From Gordonibacter pamelaeae (GTDB lineage: Bacteria > Actinomycetota > Coriobacteriia > Coriobacteriales > Eggerthellaceae): a DNA stretch of 64,000 nucleotides. Positions 7,579-16,523 of this stretch are shown here, in pieces. The position numbers and the translations under genes are program-made. Within the stretch, counting starts at the first letter, position 1, and each line of letters opens with the position of its first letter. Below the pieces are notes generated by a model. It was not told where the DNA came from, did not search any database, and worked only from the letters and a program-made list of their open reading frames with translations. Location of the stretch: NCBI RefSeq assembly GCF_042665095.1, contig NZ_JBHTBV010000001.1, one strand, 5' to 3'.

Positions 7579-8931
7579 ATGAGGTGGAAGAAACGGGTCA
7601 ACCAATCATTAGCGATCGCACTGACTGTTGCCCTCGCCTTCGCGATGAATGTTCCAATCGCCGCTTGGGGAGAGGTGCAGGATCCGGTTTTGGACGTGCC
7701 AGGCGCCGAACCTGCCTCCCTTGCCGAGTCGACCGCCGCTCAACAGTTCGAGGCGCTGGTGGCCGAGCTTCCCGAGGCGAACGCCGTGACAGCCGAGGAC
7801 GTCGATGCCGTGTCAGCTGCGCAGGCCGCCTACGATGCGCTCGCCGAAGATGAGAAGGTGCTGGTGAATGCGAGTTGTGAGAAGCTCGACGCAGTCTCAG
7901 CAGCCTTCGCAGCGCTTAGCACGCCGAAAGCTTCGGATGTCGAGACGCAAGCATTCGAGGCTATGATAGGGAGTCAAGGGTATTCGACGCTTGCTGATGC
8001 GGTAAGCGCAGCTCAATCAGGCAGCACGGTTGTTCTCCAAGGTAATGCTGCCCTCACGGAAACGCTTAATATAGACAAAGGCTTGACGATCGAAGGCAGC
8101 GGATTCACGGTGACGGCGGAAGGACTCGCGCCAGCTATACAGGTGAGCACTTCCGAGCCCGTTGTGATCAAGAACCTCACTTTGACAGGCGTGCAGCGCG
8201 GGATCAAAATGAATAACAGCGCTGTGAATCTTGCATTGACTGGCTGCACCATCAACGCTTCCCTTCGCGGCATTGACTCGCCTTCTCTGGAGTATAGCGG
8301 AATTAGCCTTGTCCTTGACAACACCGCCATCAATTGCTCCGACGTTTCTGACTATGATACGCAGGTGAAGTATGACCAATCTTGTCGCGGGATATCGCTC
8401 TGGAATATCAAGGATTCGCAGGTTATCCTAAAAAATAGCAGTTCCATCAACGGATTTTCGTATTGTATAAACGTGAGTGGCGCCCAAAGCGAGAGCGGGG
8501 TGTGCGATACAACCGGCTTGAAGGTTGATGTGGTTGATTCGACCTTGCGCGGATGGACGGGCTTAAATATTTGGGGCTCGTCTGCTGTGTACACCATAAA
8601 AGGATCTACGGTCAAGGGTATAAACACCAGCAGTGCTCCATCGAATTCTTTTGCTGCAATCGTCTTTAATGACGATATCTACGATCAGTTCGCCCAGGCC
8701 CATTCGGTGAATAATACGCTCACGATTGCGGATTCGACGATCACGAACTTCCAAGGGGGCTCGTGTACGGAAAATCTTCTACGTATAGACTGCGGCATCA
8801 CCAAGTTGATCCTTTCTGGAGAGGTCAAGTTTGCAGACACGACAGGAAACATTGCTGCCGCGTTGCAACTCGATTCAATGGATGATCCTTATGGATTCCT
8901 GCAAAAAATGTGCAACGCGACGGCGAAGTAA
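7579..8931 (+). CDS. secreted beta-helix surface protein, N-terminal part
   Basis: The product is a 450-residue open frame. An N-terminal signal peptide (basic MRWKKR, hydrophobic 'SLAIALTVALAFAMNVPIAAWG') sends it out of the cell. A short helical region (residues about 40-115) precedes right-handed parallel beta-helix repeats, with 'STLADAVSAAQSGSTVVLQGNA' opening the fold as in pectate-lyase-like proteins. I chose ATG 7579 because it directly opens a signal peptide and has GGGCAGG upstream. The frame ends at 8931, but the reading continues smoothly in the -1 frame from 8903-8910, where six A occur. One more A, or a -1 shift, joins the halves into one protein of about 1,700 residues. The codon bias is less GC-rich than in neighbours, which suggests acquisition. 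Likely an adhesin or cell-surface protein. Confidence 0.75.
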   Translation: MRWKKRVNQSLAIALTVALAFAMNVPIAAWGEVQDPVLDVPGAEPASLAESTAAQQFEALVAELPEANAVTAEDVDAVSAAQAAYDALAEDEKVLVNASCEKLDAVSAAFAALSTPKASDVETQAFEAMIGSQGYSTLADAVSAAQSGSTVVLQGNAALTETLNIDKGLTIEGSGFTVTAEGLAPAIQVSTSEPVVIKNLTLTGVQRGIKMNNSAVNLALTGCTINASLRGIDSPSLEYSGISLVLDNTAINCSDVSDYDTQVKYDQSCRGISLWNIKDSQVILKNSSSINGFSYCINVSGAQSESGVCDTTGLKVDVVDSTLRGWTGLNIWGSSAVYTIKGSTVKGINTSSAPSNSFAAIVFNDDIYDQFAQAHSVNNTLTIADSTITNFQGGSCTENLLRIDCGITKLILSGEVKFADTTGNIAAALQLDSMDDPYGFLQKMCNATAK

Positions 8932-11900
8932 ATGTTGTATGTACGGCTCCTTCGGGGGCAGAGCTTCCGTTCAGTCCGGCATATGTCGCTCATTACTACT
9001 GGCCTAATAACAACGGTGGGACAACGGGAGTCAATTGCGCTGATTTGACGGACATCTTCACTGGCAATGGGTACACCCTTTGCAACGGCGAATCGATAGA
9101 CCTGTTGTCGGATGCTGCTCTCTCCCAAAATGTCGTTGTGGCGTTGAGCGAGGGTGTCGGGGAGTTCGCGCTCAATCTGAAAGGACATCGGATTACCGGG
9201 GGCACAATATCACTTCCTGCAGGCACGTCAGTAAAAACGGACGTACAGAATACTGATGTCTTTGTCGCCGCGGAAGGCTGCGAGTTAAAGGAGCGGGTCG
9301 ATGACGCGGTGTACGTATACACGAGCGTCCAATCGACTGCCGTCGCCCAGATTGGCGAGGGTGAGGCTGCAAAGAAATTCGAAACTCTTCAAGCAGCCAT
9401 CAACGCTGCGCAATCCGGCGACACCGTGAAGCTTTTGAGCAATGTCGATCTGGGCGATGCCCCGAGGATCGATGTGATTGACAAGGAACTTGTTCTCGAT
9501 CTGGCTGGATTCACGCTGACACGGTCTGGCGGTGTGATAGCTACTTCGAACTCCGTGGTCACCGTGAAAAACGGGTCGATTGTCGGCCTGTGCTTGAATT
9601 CGACGAATGGAGCTGAATTCGTTTCCGCGATTACAGCTGGCCGAGGATCCAAGTTGACTATCGCGGCCGATGCGAAGATCTCTGGACCCTTCGGCATCGG
9701 GATTGGGGCTCTTGGAAAAACAGAGGACGCCGCCACGGCGGGAGAGGGCACTGTCATCGAGGTCTATGGGACCGTGTGCGGTACTGACGAGGCTTCCGCT
9801 CTCGAGTGGAGCGGCACAGGCGCGATCACCATTAATGGGAACGTAACGAGTCTTGCAAACCATGCCACCGTGCATGTCCGCCCCGGAGCCAAGCTTGTTG
9901 GGACGCGAGGTACCGATCAGAATATCAATTACGCTACCGGGCCAGCTATTTACGCTGCTGGTTACGGTGAGTGGATCATCGATGAAGGAGCCGCTCTCAC
10001 AGGCGACGAACCATTGAGCATCAAAGCCGGCAAGTTCACTATCAACGGGGGGACGTTCACCGCTCAAGGGGAATACTGCGATCCCGTTACTGCCCATGAT
10101 GGCGGAAGCGAGGCCACTGGTGCTGCTATCAGCATCACCAAGAACGGCTCGTATGCCGGACAAGTAAGCATGGAGATACTCGGAGGGACATTCGTCTCGG
10201 AAAACGGGTTCGCATTATTCGAAACAGATTCTAAAAAATACCCCGGTAGCCCCATGGCGCCGTCGTCGCCTCTGTTGAATAAGGGCGGAACGTTCAGCGG
10301 CAAGATGGGCGCCTTGTCCGTCAAGCATGCGACTGGATTCGTGCAAGGCGGCACGTTCTCGAGCGATCCTTCGGCTTATGTGGCAACAGGCTATGCAGCG
10401 ACGCAAGACGGCGGCACGTGGACGGTTGCCGCATGCAGCTTCGCGGAGATGACCATCGACGGAACGGCCAAGACCTATAACGATCCGCAAGCCTTCATCG
10501 GCGATCTGATGGGTGCAGCCGGCAAGACGATCGGTATCAAGATGCTCGCCGATGTGGATGTCGACGGGTTCATCCCCGTTGCCGAAGGGCAGACCGTAAC
10601 GCTCGACATGGGCGGCAAAAAACTCACGAGCTCGTATGCCGGTTCCTTCATTCGAAACAGCGGAACCCTCACTATTCAAGGCGATGGCATCATCTGTACC
10701 ACCGATATCGAGGCGCAGGGCCGTCATGCGGTGGAGAATTACGGAACGTTGATCATCGAGAACGGCACGTTCGGCAGCAACAAGAGCCGCGGCAACGCCG
10801 TGCGCAATTTTGGAACGGCTACCATTAAGGGCGGAACCTTCACGGCGTGCGACAACTTCACCAACGGTGGATACGCATATGCTGTTGCGAACGGCAGTTC
10901 TGCCTATCCGAATGCAACGATGACTGTTGAAAACGCGACGGTGCAGGGTAATATGAACGGCGCAATTGCCTGCGACGGCGGAACCCTCACCATCAAAAAC
11001 GGCTCGTACACGCTGGGCGACGGCACGGCGGACAGCCTTTACAGGCTCGCTTACGTGTCGGGTAACGGCACGGTGAACATCGAGGGCGGAACGTTCGTCC
11101 GAAATGTGAAAAATAACCACGGCTTCTTCGGTGGTGGCGATGGCAATGAGGGAACGACGGAGGGCATCAACATCTCTGGCGGCACGTTCACTGATCAGGT
11201 GAACGAAGCTATCAACTTCGATTCCGGCAGAACGCGCATCTCCGGCGGCACGTTCGAGAAGGGCCTCGTATCTGGAAAGAAAGCGACCGTGACGGTCACG
11301 GGAGGCACTTTCGCTGCCGATCCTCTTAAGGACGGATTCGTGGCTGATGGCTATGTCGTCAAGCCTGGCGACAAAGGCGCGTTCGTGGTGTCCCAGGCCA
11401 CCGATGCCGACAAGATCCAGGTGACCGACGAAAACGGCAATACCGTGGATGCCGTGGGCACGATGGGCGATGCAGTTGACAGGGTTGCGAAGACGGGCGG
11501 AACGCTGACCCTCATGGGCGACGCGACCGAGATTGCTCCCATTGCGGTTGAGCCCGCTGCAGGCTCGCCGTCTACGAGCGTCTCCATCGACCTCAACGGC
11601 AAGGCCCTGAACGCTTCCCTGACGATCGGCCAGAACGCCACCTGCACCATCACCGACAAGACCGGCGTTGGCACTGTCTCTGCGGCTGGCTCCAATGCTG
11701 CCGTCGAGGTGAGCGGAGCCCTCGTCGTTAACGGCGCGACGATCGTCGGCGCGGGAACGAGCGGCGTGAAGGTGAATCCCGGCGCGAGCCTCACCGTCAA
11801 CGGCGGCGAGGTGCAGGCGCAGACGCAGCCGGCGACGTTCTCGTTGCCGCTGGCCGCTGCGGCCACAGCCGGGCAGTACGGCATCGAGGCGACCGGAACG

Positions 11901-12686
11901 CAGGATAATCCCTCCACGGTGACGATCTCCGCAGGCAAGGTGCTTGGTGCCACGGGTGCTCTTTCCGTTGGCGAAAACGTAACCACCGACATTACCGGCG
12001 GCACGTTCAGCCATAGCGTGGCATCGCTTCTCGCTTCCGGCTATGCCGAGAGCGAGGTGGGCGGCCTGTTCTACGTAGCCAAGGACGGCATGTACGAGGT
12101 TTCCGCGTACAAGGCCGATCCCGCCGATTCGGCCACGTGGGCGTATCCTGATGGCGCTCAGGGTCAGGTGTTCGCCGGCTGGTATGCGGACAGCGCTTTC
12201 CGCACGCCCTTCACGGCCGCTTCCGGTCAGGCCTACGCCAGGTTCGTGAACGTGAGCGAAACCATCACTTTCAAGGGCGGCTCGCTTCGTATGGATGGCG
12301 ATCCCTCTGCGTCGACAAGCCTTCGCTTCGGCTATTCGTTCAAGATTCCCCAACAGGCGACGTATGTCAAATCTGGATGGACGTATCGCAACGCCAATCT
12401 GGGCAAAGAGGTTGATGTCCCCACCCGGGTTTGGGCGTTCAACGATACCGGCTTCTTTGATGCCAACATGGTCATCACAAACATTCCCACAAGTTCGTAT
12501 GCTTGGGAAATGACAAGCCAGATGTACGTGTATTACGAAACGGCAGATGGAACAACCGTGAGGGCTGAAGAAGCGGCGCCTCAATCCCGCTCCGCACAAT
12601 CCGCCGCGCAGTTCATCGTAGATTCTTCGTTTGCGCCAACCATAGAGAAGGAATATGCGCAAAAAATACTGGTAGCTATCGTTTAG
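8910..12686 (+). CDS. secreted beta-helix surface protein, C-terminal part
   Basis: This open frame of 1258 residues continues the protein above after the A6 tract at 8903-8908. The nominal GTG at 8910 has no ribosome binding site, so separate translation is unlikely. Repeated units of the form 'GGTF....' and 'TINGGTF' (for example residues around 375, 425, 470, 620 and 760) mark a long parallel beta-helix. A second 'FETLQAAINAAQSGDTVKLLSNV' opens another helix domain. The C-terminal 150 residues include 'QVFAGWYADSAFRTPF', an InlB-repeat-like piece, then 'TITFKGGSLRMDGDPSASTSLRFGYSF'. There is no LPxTG motif or membrane anchor at the end (it closes with 'KILVAIV'), so cell attachment is unexplained. 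It is followed 11 bases later by the peptide gene. Confidence 0.72.
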   Translation: MQRDGEVNVVCTAPSGAELPFSPAYVAHYYWPNNNGGTTGVNCADLTDIFTGNGYTLCNGESIDLLSDAALSQNVVVALSEGVGEFALNLKGHRITGGTISLPAGTSVKTDVQNTDVFVAAEGCELKERVDDAVYVYTSVQSTAVAQIGEGEAAKKFETLQAAINAAQSGDTVKLLSNVDLGDAPRIDVIDKELVLDLAGFTLTRSGGVIATSNSVVTVKNGSIVGLCLNSTNGAEFVSAITAGRGSKLTIAADAKISGPFGIGIGALGKTEDAATAGEGTVIEVYGTVCGTDEASALEWSGTGAITINGNVTSLANHATVHVRPGAKLVGTRGTDQNINYATGPAIYAAGYGEWIIDEGAALTGDEPLSIKAGKFTINGGTFTAQGEYCDPVTAHDGGSEATGAAISITKNGSYAGQVSMEILGGTFVSENGFALFETDSKKYPGSPMAPSSPLLNKGGTFSGKMGALSVKHATGFVQGGTFSSDPSAYVATGYAATQDGGTWTVAACSFAEMTIDGTAKTYNDPQAFIGDLMGAAGKTIGIKMLADVDVDGFIPVAEGQTVTLDMGGKKLTSSYAGSFIRNSGTLTIQGDGIICTTDIEAQGRHAVENYGTLIIENGTFGSNKSRGNAVRNFGTATIKGGTFTACDNFTNGGYAYAVANGSSAYPNATMTVENATVQGNMNGAIACDGGTLTIKNGSYTLGDGTADSLYRLAYVSGNGTVNIEGGTFVRNVKNNHGFFGGGDGNEGTTEGINISGGTFTDQVNEAINFDSGRTRISGGTFEKGLVSGKKATVTVTGGTFAADPLKDGFVADGYVVKPGDKGAFVVSQATDADKIQVTDENGNTVDAVGTMGDAVDRVAKTGGTLTLMGDATEIAPIAVEPAAGSPSTSVSIDLNGKALNASLTIGQNATCTITDKTGVGTVSAAGSNAAVEVSGALVVNGATIVGAGTSGVKVNPGASLTVNGGEVQAQTQPATFSLPLAAAATAGQYGIEATGTQDNPSTVTISAGKVLGATGALSVGENVTTDITGGTFSHSVASLLASGYAESEVGGLFYVAKDGMYEVSAYKADPADSATWAYPDGAQGQVFAGWYADSAFRTPFTAASGQAYARFVNVSETITFKGGSLRMDGDPSASTSLRFGYSFKIPQQATYVKSGWTYRNANLGKEVDVPTRVWAFNDTGFFDANMVITNIPTSSYAWEMTSQMYVYYETADGTTVRAEEAAPQSRSAQSAAQFIVDSSFAPTIEKEYAQKILVAIV

Positions 12687-12697
12687 CGAAAGGGTGT

Positions 12698-12811
12698 ATG
12701 GCTATGGGCAAAGAGTACGAGAAGCCAAGTGCAGACGTGATCATTCTCGATGGGGAAGACGTGGTCACGACCTCGGGAGGAGGCTTTCCTGACACTGACA
12801 TCGAGATGTAG
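12698..12811 (+). CDS. 37-residue peptide, candidate RiPP precursor
   Basis: The product is a short peptide that reads MAMGKEYEKPSADVIILDGE then DVVTTSGGGFPDTDIEM. The start at 12698 has GAAAGGG at ideal distance. The 'Y..P.......D..DV.TTSGGG' form, with a Tyr-Glu-Lys-Pro leader and a Thr-Thr-Ser-Gly-Gly-Gly centre, resembles short precursor-like genes found next to PqqD, HprK-like kinase and S26 peptidase genes in gut Actinobacteria and Firmicutes. This is from general knowledge, not a search. Leader, core and cleavage site are not assigned: the SGGG run could be a cleavage or modification region, and the Thr/Ser residues are possible phosphorylation sites for the adjacent kinase-like protein. 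It lies between the beta-helix gene and the modification and export genes. Confidence 0.6.
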   Translation: MAMGKEYEKPSADVIILDGEDVVTTSGGGFPDTDIEM

Positions 12812-12840
12812 GGTTCATCGATTGCGATTGGGAAGCGGAG

Positions 12841-13359
12841 ATGCATTTCGCCCTGAGGTGCATCTCCAGTCATAAGGCTGGTGCCGGAATGTCCGATAAG
12901 AAACGCAAGATGATCATCGGGGGTGTTGTCGCGGCGGCTTTCGCGGCGGTGGTGGGGGTCGCTTTTGTTTGCATGGGCGCCAACAATGTTGGAGGAGGCA
13001 TCCCGAAGCCCCCAATGCACGTGCATGATGAAGACGAGGCTTCAACGGGTATACACTCAGGTTCGTTGAATGAATCTGGTTCCGAGACAGTTTCGGGCTT
13101 GGATGATGCGGGGAAGACCAAAGGCTCGGATGGGTCGGAAGCATGCATCCCGTCCGAAGTTTCCTCGTCTCAACCTCTTTCAGCGGGTGAAAGCGGCGAG
13201 ACGGACAACGTTGTCGACTTCGGTTCGCTCGATCCCGGTCAGGCGGATCCCTCCGGCCAAGGCGCTGCTTCCTCCGACAACAACCAAGAGCCGCCTAATT
13301 CCTCGGACAATCCAAGTGGCGACGCTCCGAGCGGCGAGCAGTGGACCGGCTACTACTAG
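12841..13359 (+). CDS. Ser-rich membrane-anchored protein of unknown function
   Basis: This 172-residue protein has one N-terminal membrane segment ('KKRKMIIGGVVAAAFAAVVGVAFVCMG') and a long external tail rich in Ser, Asp, Gly and Pro, ending 'PSGEQWTGYY'. Basic residues before the helix place the tail outside. Two starts are possible: ATG 12841 with GGAAG five bases upstream, and ATG 12889 ('MSDKKRKM'), which gives a more usual N-terminus but has a weak binding site. Its last codons overlap the long form of the kinase-like gene. The low-complexity tail could be a display stalk or a modification target. I know no family for it. Confidence 0.65.
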   Translation: MHFALRCISSHKAGAGMSDKKRKMIIGGVVAAAFAAVVGVAFVCMGANNVGGGIPKPPMHVHDEDEASTGIHSGSLNESGSETVSGLDDAGKTKGSDGSEACIPSEVSSSQPLSAGESGETDNVVDFGSLDPGQADPSGQGAASSDNNQEPPNSSDNPSGDAPSGEQWTGYY

Positions 13360-13376
13360 AGGACGCGGCTGAACCG

Positions 13377-14117
13377 GTGCCTTCGTTCAGCATCGACTTG
13401 GCGGGGGCGTGCATTCGCGTGTCCCTGCTGCATGGGCGGGTGCGCGCGCTGTGCAGGGACTACCTTTCCGAAGGGGTCCCCGCCTTGCACGTCCGTACCA
13501 CGCAGGTCGAAATCGACGCAGAGCGGGATGGGCCGCAGTGGTCGGACGACTACTTGGAAACCTTGGCGGTGTACCGCAAGATCGCCGAATGGCTGCCCTC
13601 GTGCGAGCGGATGCTCGTCCACGGGGCAGCCGTCGCGTTCTAGGGCCGGGCGCACCTGTTCTGCGCGCCCAGCGGCACGGGAAAGTCGACGCACGTGCGG
13701 CTGTGGTGCGAGCACCTGGGCAGCGCCGTCACCGTGATCAACGGGGACAAGCCCATCGTGCGTGTGCCTGCCGACGGTGGGCCGCCCATCGTCTACGGCG
13801 TGCCGTGGGCGGGCAAGGAGGGGTGGCAGACCAACACTTCGGCGCCGCTTGCGGGCATCTGCTTCCTCGGCCGCTCCCGTCCGGGGGAGAGCGTCATCCG
13901 GCGCGTTGCGCCCGAGGAATGCGTGGACGAGGCCCTGCGCCAGGCATACCTGCCGCGCGACGCGCATGCGGCGGGCCTCGCTTTAGAGCTGCTCGACGGC
14001 CTGCTGGCGCGCGTCGCGCTGTTCCGGCTTTCGTGCGACGTGTCCGAGGATGCCGTGCGGTGCAGCTTCGAGGCGCTCGCCGGGCTCTCGTACGACGACT
14101 GGACGATCACTGCGTAG
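13377..14117 (+). pseudogene. HPr-kinase/PEP-carboxykinase-like protein with in-frame amber
   Basis: The frame reads straight through one TAG at 13641-13643 as a 246-residue protein. Before the stop is 'ERMLVHGAAVAF'; immediately after it is 'GRAHLFCAPSGTGKSTHVRLW', with Walker A (APSGTGKST). 'VINGDKPIVR' follows and ends in '..SYDDWTITA'. Related HprK-like kinases occur in lasso-peptide clusters such as paeninodin, where one phosphorylates a Ser of the peptide. Start GTG 13377 follows a GAGGA site; GTG 13341 is possible but overlaps the preceding gene. A one-base change (such as GAG to TAG) would explain the stop. Unless suppressed, the ATP-binding half is not made from the normal start. All other landmarks are intact, so the lesion looks recent. 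Confidence 0.75.
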
Positions 14118-14140
14118 GGCAGCGGGGGAAGGAGGCGCGG

Positions 14141-14410
14141 ATGGCGCGTATCAAAGACGGCTTCGTGCTGCGGGAGGTGGCCGGGCAGGCGGTGGTCATC
14201 GCCACCGGCGAGGCGAGCGAGGGCTTCCACGGCATGGTCAAGCTCAACGGCACGGGCAAGCGAATCTGGCAGGGCCTGACCGAAGGCCGCACGGACGATG
14301 ACATCGCCCGCGACCTCGCGCAGGAGTACGGCGTCAGCCCCGAACGGGCCGCCGCCGACGTGCGCGAGTTCGTGGAGCAGGTGCGGGAAGCGGGCTTCCT
14401 CGCGTCATGA
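14141..14410 (+). CDS. PqqD-family peptide-binding protein
   Basis: This 89-residue protein has the PqqD fold pattern: N-terminal strands 'KDGFVLREVAGQAVVIATGEASEGFHGMVKLNGTGKRIWQGL', then 'TEGRTDDDIARDLAQEYGVSPERAAADVREFVEQVREAGFL'. PqqD-like domains are RiPP recognition elements that bind the leader of a precursor peptide and present it to tailoring enzymes. GGGGGAAGGAGG provides a strong ribosome binding site. The gene overlaps the peptidase gene by four bases (ATGA). Its presence is the main reason to read the neighbouring 37-codon gene as a precursor. Confidence 0.85.
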   Translation: MARIKDGFVLREVAGQAVVIATGEASEGFHGMVKLNGTGKRIWQGLTEGRTDDDIARDLAQEYGVSPERAAADVREFVEQVREAGFLAS

Positions 14411-14865
14411 CCGGGCAGTTCGAAGGAGCGTTGGGCATCGAGGACGTGCTCGCGCGCGAGGGCGTGTACGTGGGCGCCACGGCGGGCGTGAGCATGTGGC
14501 CCCTGCTGCGGCATCGGCGCGACACCGTCGTCGTCGAGCCGTGCGCGGGCAGGCTGCGCGTTCACGACGTGCCCCTGTACCGTCGCGGCGACGCCTACGT
14601 GCTGCACCGCATCGTGGAGGTTCGGCCCGATTCCTACGTGATCTGCGGTGACAATTGCGTGGAGAAGGAACGCGGCGTGACCGACGAGCAGATCCTCGGC
14701 GTGCTCGCGGGGCTCTACCGCGATGACCGGCCGGTGAGCCTGGACTCGCGCGCCTACCGCGCCTACGTGCGTGCGTGGTGCGCGCTCTATCCGGTGCGCC
14801 GCATATGGAAGAGGGCTCGCGCGAAGGCGGCCCGCGCCCTGCGATCCGCGAAGCGGCGCGCATGA
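14407..14865 (+). CDS. S26-family signal peptidase-like protein
   Basis: This 152-residue protein has the S24/S26 peptidase signature: nucleophile Ser in 'ATAGVSMWPLLRHRRDTVVV' (residues about 23-42), then 'YRRGDAYVLHRIVEV' and 'YVICGDNCVEKERGV'. At the usual general-base position there is His in 'VLHRIV' rather than Lys, as in the SipW/eukaryotic-type Ser-His enzymes. There is no clear N-terminal membrane anchor and the C-terminus is strongly basic. It overlaps the genes on both sides by four bases, so it is co-translated with the PqqD-like protein and the exporter. A role in cutting the exported peptide is plausible. Confidence 0.82.
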   Translation: MTGQFEGALGIEDVLAREGVYVGATAGVSMWPLLRHRRDTVVVEPCAGRLRVHDVPLYRRGDAYVLHRIVEVRPDSYVICGDNCVEKERGVTDEQILGVLAGLYRDDRPVSLDSRAYRAYVRAWCALYPVRRIWKRARAKAARALRSAKRRA

Positions 14866-16523
14866 GCGTGCGGGGGTGGATCGTGCGCGCGGCCGGTCGC
14901 ACAGCGTGGCTCGTGGCGGCGCTCTGCGCGCTGCAGAGCGCGATAGCGGTGAACGGCATCGCGTTCGCCCTGCTCATGCGTCAGGCTGTCGATGCTGCGG
15001 TAACGGGGCTCCCGGAGGCTTTCCAAGGCGCGGCTGCGGCGTTCGCTGGGCTCGTGCTGCTTCAGGTGGTCCTGCGCGCCGCTAACCGATTCGTGCTGGA
15101 GCAAGCGCGCGCGTTGCTGGACAACCGCTTGCGGCGACGGGCGTTCGCGGGCGCGCTCGAGCAGGAGTATCGGGTGGCCTCCTCCTTCCACACGGGTGCC
15201 CTCATGAGCCGTATGACCTCGGACGTGGCGGTGGTCACGGAGGGCGCGACCAGCTTCGTTCCCAACCTGGTTTCCATGGGTATCCGCGTCGTGGGCGCGT
15301 TGGCGGCGATGTACGTGCTGGTGCCGACGCTCGCCCTGGTGTTCTTGGCGGCGGGGTGCGCGGCGGCGCTCCTGTCGGTGCTCTTGCGGGGTTGGCTGAA
15401 GCGTTTGCATCGCGGGATGCAGGAGGCCGAGAGCGACGTCCGCTGCTTCTTGCAGGAATGCCTGGAGAGCCTGCTGGTGGTGCGTGCGTTCGGCTGCGAG
15501 CGCAAGGTGGAGCGCGCAAGCGAGCGCGCCATGGACGAGCACGCCCGCGCGCGCATGCGCAAGGCGAACGCGTCCAACCTGTGCAACACCGGGCTTACGC
15601 TGGCCATGCAGGCGGGCTATGTGCTCGGCTTCGCCTGGTGCGGCTGGGGCATCTTGCAGGGTACGGTGAGCTATGGCACCCTCATGGCCGTCGTCCAGCT
15701 GGTGGGGCAGATCCAGTCGCCGTTCGCCAGCCTGGGCGGCACGTTTTCCAGGTACTCGTCCATGCTGGCCAGCGCCGAGCGGCTCATGGAGCTTGACGGT
15801 GCCGGCGGTGGCGGCAGGCGCGGGGCGTCGCTCGCGGATGCGGATGCGCGGGGGCTGTATGCGCGCATGGAGGTGCTGCGCTTCGACGATGTGACGTTCG
15901 GCTACGGGCGCGACCTTGTGTTGGAGGGGTTCTCGCTCGTGGTGCCGAAGGGAAGCTTCGTGGCGGTGACCGGTCCGAGCGGACAGGGCAAGAGCACGCT
16001 TGTGAAGCTGCTGTTGGGGGCGTACCCGCCCGATGCCGGCGAGGTGCGTCTCGAAGACCGCGGGGGGAGCCTTTCTGCGGCCGATGCGCCGGCGGGGCTC
16101 TTCGCCTACGTGCCGCAGGGCAACCATCTTATGTCGGGCGCCATTCGCGAGGTGGTGGGTTTCGCGGAGCGCGGGGATGCCATCGATGACGAGGCGGTGA
16201 GGGCTGCTTGCCGCGTGGCCTGCGCCGACGAGTTCGTGAGCGGACTTCCCGACGGCTACGGCACCGTTCTGGGCGAGCGCGGTGCGGGGCTTTCCGAAGG
16301 GCAGATGCAGCGGCTGGCTGTGGCGCGGGCGGTGTACTCCGGCGCGCCCGTGCTGCTGCTCGACGAGGCAACTTCGGCGATCGATGCGGCCACGGAGCGT
16401 CGCATGCTGGAGAATCTGAGGGCCCTTCCCGGCCGGACGGCCATTGTGGTGACGCATCGGGCGGAGACTCTCGCCCTCTGCGATGACGTCGTGGAGATGG
16501 AGGAGGTGCAGCATGGATGCTGA
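14862..16523 (+). CDS. ABC exporter, fused membrane and ATPase domains
   Basis: This 553-residue type-I ABC half-transporter has a six-helix membrane domain (residues about 10-310) and an ATPase domain with Walker A GPSGQGKST near 371, signature LSEGQ near 475 (LSGGQ is the usual form), Walker B VLLLDEATS near 496 and the H-loop VVTHRAE near 528. There is no N-terminal C39 peptidase domain, so leader cleavage would rest on the S26 peptidase encoded just before it. I chose ATG 14862, coupled to the preceding stop, rather than an upstream in-frame start. The operon context makes export of the modified peptide the likely role. Confidence 0.88.
   Translation: MSVRGWIVRAAGRTAWLVAALCALQSAIAVNGIAFALLMRQAVDAAVTGLPEAFQGAAAAFAGLVLLQVVLRAANRFVLEQARALLDNRLRRRAFAGALEQEYRVASSFHTGALMSRMTSDVAVVTEGATSFVPNLVSMGIRVVGALAAMYVLVPTLALVFLAAGCAAALLSVLLRGWLKRLHRGMQEAESDVRCFLQECLESLLVVRAFGCERKVERASERAMDEHARARMRKANASNLCNTGLTLAMQAGYVLGFAWCGWGILQGTVSYGTLMAVVQLVGQIQSPFASLGGTFSRYSSMLASAERLMELDGAGGGGRRGASLADADARGLYARMEVLRFDDVTFGYGRDLVLEGFSLVVPKGSFVAVTGPSGQGKSTLVKLLLGAYPPDAGEVRLEDRGGSLSAADAPAGLFAYVPQGNHLMSGAIREVVGFAERGDAIDDEAVRAACRVACADEFVSGLPDGYGTVLGERGAGLSEGQMQRLAVARAVYSGAPVLLLDEATSAIDAATERRMLENLRALPGRTAIVVTHRAETLALCDDVVEMEEVQHGC

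Noticed and set aside
8903..8909. Classical two-site programmed frameshift signal in the beta-helix gene
   Set aside because: The heptamer phase is wrong: the A-site codon after AAA is ATG, which cannot re-pair after a -1 slip, and no clear downstream hairpin was found. Mutation or tract-length variation is more likely.
12698..12811. Lasso peptide or lanthipeptide precursor
   Set aside because: No B1/B2/C lasso proteins, no LanB/LanM-like enzyme and no Cys in the peptide. The product class has to be left open.
13641..13643. Pyrrolysine read-through at the amber codon
   Set aside because: TAG is used as a normal stop by many genes in this window (for example at 4269 and 12809), no pyl genes are visible, and the protein family has no pyrrolysine members. 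A nonsense mutation is simpler.
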